DNA from: Candidatus Taylorbacteria bacterium RIFCSPLOWO2_01_FULL_50_130
Lineage (GTDB): Bacteria > Patescibacteriota > Minisyncoccia > Phycocordibacterales > UBA10002
DNA length: 17,629 nt
Direction of reading: 5' to 3'
Assembly: GCA_001821155.1 (NCBI GenBank)
Contig: MHSB01000004.1
Location: 1 to 17,629 of the forward strand
The position numbers and the translations under genes were made by a program. Of this stretch, positions 12,481 to 17,629 are shown in pieces; position 1 is the first letter of the stretch, and each line of letters opens with the position of its first letter. Below the pieces are notes generated by a model that saw only the letters and a list, made by a program, of their open reading frames with translations, made no database searches and was not told the origin of the DNA.

Positions 12481-12948
12481 TTATTCTATGTGCGCCACCG
12501 TGTATGTAACAGCGCCTCCAGGCGTCTTTACGGTTAAGTTCTCGCCCTTTTTCTTGCCAAGAAGCCCGCGTCCCAGAGGAGAATTAATCGAAAGTTTTCT
12601 CTGGCCTAAATCGGCTTCCTCCGACCCCACGATTTTATAAGTTACTTTTACCGTGGCGCCGAGCGGCAGGATGGAAACGGTTGAACCGATATCAACCATC
12701 TCCGTATGATGCATCTTCATGATGACCGCGGACTGAAGCATCGCTTCGAGTTTCTTGATGCGGTCCTCTATGTTCGCCTGCATTTCGCGCGCCTCCTGAT
12801 ACTCGGCGTTTTCCGAGAGGTCGCCGAGCGACTTGGCGTACTCAAGACTCTCGGCCACTTTTTTTCTCCCCTCTGTTTTCAATTGCTCTAACTCTTTTTT
12901 GAGCTCATCATATTTCTCCTTGGTAAGATATTCGCGTGGGTCAGACAT
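12481..12948 (-). CDS. greA: Transcription elongation factor GreA
   Basis: Rescues backtracked RNA polymerase by stimulating transcript cleavage in the secondary channel. At 155 aa it has the family's standard length. The N-terminal antiparallel coiled coil (about 1-75) carries the tip motif LGDLSENAEYQEARE with the catalytic acidic pair (Asp43 and Glu46 in this numbering). The C-terminal FKBP-like domain shows VDIGSTVSI, YKIVGSEEAD, ISINSPLGRGLLGKKKGE-type strands and the end GGAVTYTVAHIE. The frame also allows a GTG start at 12954 two codons upstream; I choose ATG 12948 because GGTG precedes it at a suitable distance and MSDPREYLT is a normal GreA N-terminus. It follows mrdA after 148-154 bp of repeat-rich spacer. 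Confidence 0.96.
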   Translation of the reverse strand: MSDPREYLTKEKYDELKKELEQLKTEGRKKVAESLEYAKSLGDLSENAEYQEAREMQANIEDRIKKLEAMLQSAVIMKMHHTEMVDIGSTVSILPLGATVKVTYKIVGSEEADLGQRKLSINSPLGRGLLGKKKGENLTVKTPGGAVTYTVAHIE

Positions 12949-13020
12949 ATTCACCGTTTGTTAGATGCTGCTAAACTCCAAAAGTGTAGCCAGTTTTTTA
13001 CGGTAAGTCAACTGTTCGAG

Positions 13021-13112
13021 GAGCTTTTTAGCTTTCTAGCTTGCTAGCACTTCGTAGCCGCAATCTTTTCCTAAACAGCTAAGAAGCTAGAAAGTTAACA
13101 AGCTAATTAGCT
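13021..13112. repeat. AGCT-rich imperfect inverted repeat between mrdA and greA
   Basis: The left part reads AGCTTTTTAGCTTTCTAGCTTGCTAGC from about 13023. The right part (about 13076-13112) is its approximate inverted copy, including AAGCTAGAAAG against CTTTCTAGCTT (11 of 11). The spacer is about 40 nt. It overlaps the last codons of mrdA. A sister tract, TTAGCTTTTTAGCTTGTTGGC, lies at about 4955-4975 behind the surface-protein gene. It may end the mre-mrdA transcript, although no clean T-run follows. Confidence 0.6.
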
Positions 13113-14821
13113 GATTTGAGGTACTCCGGCGCATATACTTGAATCCATTCCAATAATTGCCTGCCGACAAACGTCGCACCTATCGTGTTTTCCCGAGGAC
13201 CTCGTTCCATGATGATGGCAAACGCAAAACGCGGCTTCTCGTATGGGAAAAACCCCGCTACCCACGAGTGCACCAATTTCTTTGAAATGCCGAGTTCGGC
13301 GGTTCCGGTTTTTCCCGCGACGCTAACCCCGGGAATGTAAAGCCCGCTTGCCGTGCCTCCAGCCGTCACGGCGTCGCGCATGCCTTCCCGCACAACCTCA
13401 AACGCGGACGCATCGATGGGAATGAGCGTATACGCGGGAGAAACATCGTCCTCGTGGAGGAGTCGGGGTTCAAGTAATCTTCCGCCATTCCCCACCGCCG
13501 CGATGGCACGCACGACTTGGAGCGGGGTAACCTGAAACCCATATTGCCCGATTGCCGTATGATAGGTGTTGCCGAGATTCCATGATTCGCCGTCAAATGT
13601 CCTCCGTTTCCATTCCGGAGTCGGGATAACCCCCGCCTCGCCAAAAAAATCGTTCCCCGGCGGCTCCTCGCCGAAACCGAACATGCGAACGTATTTCTCA
13701 ATCTTTTCTATCCCCAATCCTCTCTGTTCCTCAAATCCGCCTCCGATTTCATAGAAATACACGTCGGAAGAGACGGCAATGGCTCTTCGCGCATCCACCG
13801 CTCCGTGCGCTTTCCAATCCCTAAAAACGCTCGGTTTGTTTCTGTCAAACGGGTTGGGTACGGATATTGAACCAGTGCTTACGATTTCTTTCTCCGGGGT
13901 GATGACCCCTTCTGCAAGAGCGGCAAGCGCGATGAATGGCTTTATGATAGAGCCGGGGGTGTATAACCCATTTGTTGCACGATTGAGAAACGGCATCTGC
14001 GGACTATCAAGCGCTTTTTGTATAGCGACACGGTCAACGCCGTCGGTGAGTATTTGCGAATCATATTCCGGAAAGCTTACAAGCGAGAGCAATTCCCCGT
14101 TCTTCACGTCCATGATAACGGCGGCGCCCCCCGTAAAACCGCGCTCTGTGGCGAGGCGCTCTATGAAGGTATAGAGCGCGCGCGATATTCGCGCGTCAAT
14201 AGAGAGGGTGACATTTCCTCCGTCCTTTGGCGGCTTGAGGACGCTTTCGGACGCGACGTTGCCGAACGCGTCCGTTTCCACGATTTTAATGCCGTGTTGC
14301 GGCGCGATGTATTCGTTGTAGTATTTTTCCACGCCAGCGCGCCCTTCAAAGTCAACTTTGTAATAAAATCCGAATTTATCCTTTGAAGGATATTTCATGA
14401 ATCCAAGCACATGCGCAAGTCCCGGCTCGCGAAGATACGCACGCTTGGAAAATTCCGGCTCGGTCCGGTCAACGATATTCCACGCGAGCAGAATCTTGTT
14501 CCGGTCATAGAGGACGCCGCGCGAGCCGAAAATCAGGCTGTGGCGCAATCGATTCTGCGCGCTAAGGTCTGCGTAGCGTTCGCCGTCGCGTATCTGCAGC
14601 GAGAACGTCCGGAGGAGTATGAGAATGAGAGCAACACAAAAAACGCCCCCGAGCATGAGTGCCGTGCGGCGTGAAATTGGCCGTTCAATGCGCCCTTCAA
14701 ATTGATGCCGGTCAAATTGCGGGAGATTGCTCGCGTCCAGAAACACTTCGTTCGGATACACCTCGCCCCGCGCGCGGCGACCATTCCTCTGTTTGCGCAA
14801 GAAACGCATGAAATTACGCAT
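13103..14821 (-). CDS. mrdA: Class B penicillin-binding protein 2 (MrdA/PBP2-type transpeptidase)
   Basis: DD-transpeptidase that, from its place directly after mreBCD, should cross-link lateral-wall peptidoglycan in the elongation complex. Length is 572 aa. A 50-residue basic, probably disordered cytosolic tail precedes one membrane helix at about 52-72. The pedestal region includes FGSRGVLYDRN (98-107) and GRAGVEKYYNEYI (160-172), as in PBP2 and FtsI. The catalytic domain carries SIIK with nucleophile Ser291, SSD at 351-353 (the SxN or SxD motif of PBP2) and KTG at 504-506. The SSD form, rather than SLN, supports the PBP2 assignment over FtsI. It follows mreD after 38 bp. The usual partner glycosyltransferase RodA is not encoded next to it; greA follows instead. 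Confidence 0.9.
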   Translation of the reverse strand: MRNFMRFLRKQRNGRRARGEVYPNEVFLDASNLPQFDRHQFEGRIERPISRRTALMLGGVFCVALILILLRTFSLQIRDGERYADLSAQNRLRHSLIFGSRGVLYDRNKILLAWNIVDRTEPEFSKRAYLREPGLAHVLGFMKYPSKDKFGFYYKVDFEGRAGVEKYYNEYIAPQHGIKIVETDAFGNVASESVLKPPKDGGNVTLSIDARISRALYTFIERLATERGFTGGAAVIMDVKNGELLSLVSFPEYDSQILTDGVDRVAIQKALDSPQMPFLNRATNGLYTPGSIIKPFIALAALAEGVITPEKEIVSTGSISVPNPFDRNKPSVFRDWKAHGAVDARRAIAVSSDVYFYEIGGGFEEQRGLGIEKIEKYVRMFGFGEEPPGNDFFGEAGVIPTPEWKRRTFDGESWNLGNTYHTAIGQYGFQVTPLQVVRAIAAVGNGGRLLEPRLLHEDDVSPAYTLIPIDASAFEVVREGMRDAVTAGGTASGLYIPGVSVAGKTGTAELGISKKLVHSWVAGFFPYEKPRFAFAIIMERGPRENTIGATFVGRQLLEWIQVYAPEYLKSAN

Positions 14822-14859
14822 GTCGTAATAATACTAGAACCGCGCGCAACGCGCGCCCA

Positions 14860-15153
14860 TCACTGCCGCAATGCGTACCAGCGCATTCGACGCTTCAGGG
14901 CCGATAAAACAATATACAATGACACGGAAATAAGTGAAACGACGAAGGCAAAACCTCCGTAACGGGAAAGCGGCACTCCGTAGAGAAGGTCCAGAAGGAG
15001 CGCCGCGAAGAGCATTTCAAGGAAATACTCAAAAAGGAAGAAAAAAATTGCGCCGCTAAGCAGCACCGCCCACCACGGCAGAATGAACACCGCGGCTATA
15101 AGCAGTGCATCGGTGATGATCCGCCAAAACACTCGACGATACTCCTGTGTCAT
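14860..15153 (-). CDS. mreD: MreD-like rod-shape membrane protein, short form (97 aa)
   Basis: Small hydrophobic protein with about three membrane segments (around 12-40, 42-60 and 66-86) and a basic end, KRRMRWYALRQ. Known MreD proteins have roughly 160-170 residues and five or six helices, so this is about half size. The internal motif LLLDLLYGVPL at about 52-62 resembles the GLLxDLLxGxxLG stretch of MreD. The call depends on position: it starts 3 nt after mreC and precedes mrdA. MreD helps link MreB and MreC to the wall-synthesis enzymes in the membrane. No frameshift remnant was noticed that would account for the missing half, so a reduced form is more likely than a broken gene. Confidence 0.65.
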   Translation of the reverse strand: MTQEYRRVFWRIITDALLIAAVFILPWWAVLLSGAIFFFLFEYFLEMLFAALLLDLLYGVPLSRYGGFAFVVSLISVSLYIVLSALKRRMRWYALRQ

Positions 15154-15156
15154 ATG

Positions 15157-16014
15157 CTACTGCGGCAAGGCCGCTTTCCCGCTGCCCGATTCTTCGCGAC
15201 GCGCGACTTCGTCAACTTCTTGTATCTCCAAAAGGCGCAGAGATTCAAGCGAAATCGGATTTCTGAAGCGAACGATTTGGAACGAATCGGCCTCGTTGGC
15301 CTCTACAGCGGCCACCACTGCAAGCACGGCGGGATTAAAACCCGGCATCGTCACGTAATCTCCGGCCGCGACCGGCACCCCTTTCGGCAGCACCGCCCTG
15401 AATTCTCCGCCACCTCGTCCTTCTGCCTCGACGGGAATGGTGGCGTTTCCATGAAGGATGACCACGTCCGTTTTTACTCCTGCCGTGGAGAAAAATGCAA
15501 CGAGCGACGTGTGAGAAAATACCGCGCTCACACTGCCGAGTGCCACGGACCCGAAGAGCGCGAGGTCGCCCATACGCACGCCGTCTTCTGAACCGATGCT
15601 TATGACGGCAGTGTCGTATGGAGATTTGGGAGGTGTCGCGAGAACCGCGGCGACGCGGCGTGCTTTTTGCCCCTCCACACCGCTTCCGAGCTGTTCCTTG
15701 AGAATCCTGTTTTCGGAGAGCAGAATCTCCCGATCAAGGAGAAGCGCTTCTGTCCGCGAGAGTTTCGCGGAAAGTTCCCGCGCGTTAAGCATCAATTGCC
15801 TTTTGGACACGAAGAAAAAATAAAACTCCTCTGCCATACGGACGGCGGAAGACTTCGCCTCCAGAAATGGAGCGGCGGCGATAGCAGTGGCTCTCTGAAG
15901 CGCGGCGGGATACGCGACGTAAAAGATGGTGAGCGCAACTAAAAAGCATACCGGAATCCAAAACTCCGCGACGAATTTCCCTCTTTTTGCGCTATGCGTG
16001 AAGCGGTAATTCAT
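15157..16014 (-). CDS. mreC: Rod shape-determining protein MreC
   Basis: Bitopic scaffold that couples cytosolic MreB to PBP2 outside the membrane. I start at ATG 16014 (MNYRFTHSAKRG, 285 aa) because it has GAGAG just upstream; the frame is open further to 16077, but that would run deeper into mreB. One membrane helix lies at about 17-37 (AEFWIPVCFLVALTIFYVAY). A coiled-coil stretch follows at about 72-110 (ARELSAKLSRTEALLLDREILLSENRILKEQL). The extracytoplasmic double beta-barrel follows: VAAVLATPPKSPYDTAVISIGSEDGVRMGD at 121-150 is the typical MreC pattern. Other core stretches are LVAFFSTAGVKTDVVILHGN (171-190), MPGFNPAVLAVV (223-234) and the strand FQIVRFRNPISLESLRLLEI. It overlaps the mreB end by 23 bp and ends 3 nt before mreD. 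Confidence 0.92.
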   Translation of the reverse strand: MNYRFTHSAKRGKFVAEFWIPVCFLVALTIFYVAYPAALQRATAIAAAPFLEAKSSAVRMAEEFYFFFVSKRQLMLNARELSAKLSRTEALLLDREILLSENRILKEQLGSGVEGQKARRVAAVLATPPKSPYDTAVISIGSEDGVRMGDLALFGSVALGSVSAVFSHTSLVAFFSTAGVKTDVVILHGNATIPVEAEGRGGGEFRAVLPKGVPVAAGDYVTMPGFNPAVLAVVAAVEANEADSFQIVRFRNPISLESLRLLEIQEVDEVARREESGSGKAALPQ

Positions 16015-17068
16015 CTCTGCTCTCAATAAGCACGTCTTTATAACGCTCAAAATCCTCCAGGATGATGCCGGCGCCACGCGCGACCGCTGTCATGGGGTCG
16101 TCGGCACAATGCACGGGTATGTTGATGTTCTCTGCCAAGAGCTCGCCCAGTCCGCGCAAAAGTCCTCCGCCTCCGACAAGGTAGAGTCCGCGTCCGATGA
16201 CATCGGAAACTATCTCGGGTGGCGTGGTCTCAAGCACTTCCCGCACCGCTTCAATGAGGATGTCCACCGAGGATGTGATTGCTTCCCGCACGTCGGCGTC
16301 GGTGACGACGATTTCGCGTGGAAGGCCGGTTACGAGATCGCGACCGCGGATGGCGGCCTCAAGCGGCGCCGGTAACGGCAGGACGGAACCGATAGCGATT
16401 TTGAGATTCTCAGCGGTTTTCTCGCCGATGAGCAGTTTGTGCTCTCCCCTAATGAACGAGATGATGTCCTGATTGAACTTGTCGCCCGCGACCTTCATGC
16501 TTTTTGAGCGTACAATGCCCCCCAGTGAAATAACGGCGATGTCGGATGTGCCGCCGCCTATGTCAACTATCATGTTCCCCACCGGGTCGTTCACCGGAAG
16601 GCGTATGCCAATCGCGGCGGCCATGGGCTCTTCAACGATGAACACGCGGCTCGCGCCGTTGTTCCTGGTCGCGTCGCGCACGGCTCTCGTTTCCACGTTG
16701 GTGATGCCGGACGGAACTCCGACAACGACGCGCGGACCGAGCAGTTTGCGCGAATTCGCTTCGGCGCGCCGGATAAGGTACGCGAGCATCTCCTCCGTTA
16801 CCTCAAAATCGGAGATGACGCCACCGACAAGTGGCTTCACCGCCACGATGTGCGCAGGAGTGCGGCCAAGCATCTCTCGCGCCTGCGCGCCGACAGCGAC
16901 CACCTGCCCGGTCTTCTGATTCACCGCGACGACGGACGGCTCATTGATGATGATGCCCTGCCCGCGCATGTACACCAGAGTGTTTGCCGTGCCGAGGTCT
17001 ATGCCGATATCGTTGGAAAGATATCCGTTCATCCGGTCCCAGTGTTTTTTGAGGTGTTCCTTGAACAT
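15992..17068 (-). CDS. mreB: Rod shape-determining protein MreB
   Basis: Actin-like ATPase that polymerises under the membrane and directs lateral-wall synthesis. From ATG 17068 it has 358 aa. The actin-fold ATP motifs are intact: phosphate 1 as NDIGIDLGTANT (about 19-30), VVVGVPSGIT (about 114-123), EEPMAAAIGI (about 146-155), phosphate 2 as VDIGGGTSDIAV (about 168-179), and the adenosine motif VGGGGLLRGLGELL near 300. The frame is open to 17173, but the first 30 codons are not MreB-like. ATG 17083 overlaps a TATAAT -10 element (17082-17087). A transcript from that promoter would start near 17075, so ATG 17068 (MFKEHLKKHW) fits best; ATG 17032 is a fallback. First gene of mreBCD-mrdA. Confidence 0.95.
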   Translation of the reverse strand: MFKEHLKKHWDRMNGYLSNDIGIDLGTANTLVYMRGQGIIINEPSVVAVNQKTGQVVAVGAQAREMLGRTPAHIVAVKPLVGGVISDFEVTEEMLAYLIRRAEANSRKLLGPRVVVGVPSGITNVETRAVRDATRNNGASRVFIVEEPMAAAIGIRLPVNDPVGNMIVDIGGGTSDIAVISLGGIVRSKSMKVAGDKFNQDIISFIRGEHKLLIGEKTAENLKIAIGSVLPLPAPLEAAIRGRDLVTGLPREIVVTDADVREAITSSVDILIEAVREVLETTPPEIVSDVIGRGLYLVGGGGLLRGLGELLAENINIPVHCADDPMTAVARGAGIILEDFERYKDVLIESRDELPLHA

Positions 17069-17081
17069 AGGCGGTGTTGGC

Positions 17082-17087
17082 ATTATA
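17082..17087 (-). promoter_or_regulatory. -10 element of the mreB operon
   Basis: Minus-strand TATAAT (17087-17082) is a perfect -10 hexamer lying 14 nt upstream of ATG 17068. No good -35 is visible; CTTTGC (17110-17105) lies at a 17-bp spacing and is a poor match. The predicted leader is only about 7 nt, so near-leaderless translation is possible. Confidence 0.5.
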
Positions 17088-17173
17088 TACGAATATCCGT
17101 ATACGCAAAGCTTTTCAGACACGACACCATGCGTCCCGGGAAATACGATGACAATAACGCAAAGCGCTGTCAT

Positions 17174-17454
17174 CGTGACCCAGAAGTCCGCCGAAAAACG
17201 CGGCCTCTACGCTGGAACAGCTCCGAATTCTCCGCCTGTATCTCTTCGCGTGGCAATCGCGCTCGGGGACACGGACGTTTGCCTACTGGCAAATTTCTAT
17301 TCTTTATAGGAGCGGTACGCTTTTTCGAATCTTTATTTCACCTCGTCCGTAAAAATCCTGAAAAAGTCTTGCGAGGATACAGGTATTCGCTTTTCACTCG
17401 CGCCGGCGCGCTCCGCAATGTTCCCGAAATGCGATTACCGCTTCAGGGGAGATG
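17174..17454. other. Upstream region of mreB without a convincing gene
   Basis: Open frames through this stretch are antisense extensions or lack start codons. Visible structure includes the hairpin TTTGCC-TACT-GGCAAA at 17278-17293 and the self-complementary CGCGCCGGCGCG at 17399-17410. Together with the two elements that follow it could belong to a plus-strand non-coding RNA or to upstream regulation of mreB. Confidence 0.4.
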
Positions 17455-17508
17455 TGTAGAGTTCTCTACACGCCGCCGGCGGTCCTAACCACGGCGGCTT
17501 TATTTTCT
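17455..17508 (+). terminator. Palindrome followed by terminator-like hairpin
   Basis: TGTAGAG-TT-CTCTACA at 17455-17470 is a perfect palindrome. Directly after it GCCGCCG (17472-17478) pairs with CGGCGGC (17492-17498), with an inner GGT/ACC (17481-17483 with 17488-17490), and TTTATTTTCT follows. The T-rich tail suggests termination of a plus-strand transcript, although no plus-strand gene ends here. Confidence 0.5.
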
Positions 17509-17629
17509 ACTTTTTCTCACCCTCACGCCGCCATCTAGTACTCAATTAACTTAATTTTGCACCCGATAAATCTGAATATATCTCTGAAGTTTGGCTTTGT
17601 TAAGCCATTTCAACCGCTGTATGAAGGGC
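17509..17629. other. AT-rich window end, no gene seen
   Basis: The sequence is AT-rich (ACTCAATTAACTTAATTTTGC and a TGAATATATC stretch at about 17571-17581). It could hold promoter elements for a gene beyond the window, but no open frame of useful length starts here. Confidence 0.3.

Noticed and set aside
17174..17340. Minus-strand open stretch upstream of mreB encoding a basic peptide
   Set aside because: About 55 codons without an ATG, overlapping the mreB promoter region and without recognisable similarity.
16850..17488. Plus-strand open frame of 212 codons
   Set aside because: Its first part is antisense to mreB, its composition is R- and S-rich throughout, and it has no family-like motif.

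Overview
The window looks like a chromosomal segment of a Candidate Phyla Radiation bacterium (Patescibacteria, probably a Parcubacteria-type lineage). This is inferred from gene content and style; no rRNA or other strong taxonomic marker is present. The clues are a compact one-strand cell-shape and cell-division gene set with very short FtsL- and MreD-like proteins, a division cluster cut down to mraZ-rsmH-ftsL-ftsI, few Shine-Dalgarno sites, a secreted multi-domain surface protein, and AT-rich slippage-type repeats between genes. TGA is used as a stop throughout, so the code appears standard.

Region 1 (1-2170) is accessory-like. It holds an unrecognised minus-strand protein (51-419), an unrecognised plus-strand protein (684-1292), a decaying topoisomerase-type zinc-ribbon reading frame (about 1297-1632), and a small gene with its own extended -10 promoter and terminator (1629-1861). 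It ends in a strongly structured non-coding segment (1907-2054) beside tRNA-Val(GAC), which carries a second copy of the tRNA 3' end.

Region 2 (2171-5200) starts with about 540 bp without a gene that contains a perfect extended -10 promoter. A two-gene plus-strand operon follows: a single-pass membrane protein overlapping a 604-residue exported protein with FnIII-, DUF11- and PKD-like domains. The convergent intergenic region behind it holds a 133-bp imperfect inverted repeat and the terminator of the next gene.

Region 3 (5205-17083, all minus strand) is the core. Reading in the direction of transcription: mreB-mreC-mreD-mrdA, then greA-lysS, then a phosphoglycosyl transferase with a TTG start, then mraZ-rsmH-ftsL-ftsI, and finally a BamE/SmpA-like lipoprotein gene. 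MreB/C/D with the mrdA-type PBP organise lateral wall growth. FtsL and the FtsI-type PBP serve septation, RsmH methylates 16S rRNA and MraZ regulates its own cluster. No rodA, ftsW, mraY or mur genes appear here.

The regulatory DNA is the most interesting part. The mraZ promoter region carries a textbook pair of MraZ boxes next to two perfect tandem DnaA boxes. A second DnaA-box pair lies upstream of the BamE-like gene, whose leader can form mutually exclusive hairpins. A 30-bp near-perfect palindrome lies between lysS and the glycosyl transferase. The final 450 bp upstream of mreB have no convincing gene but hold several palindromes and a plus-strand terminator-like hairpin.
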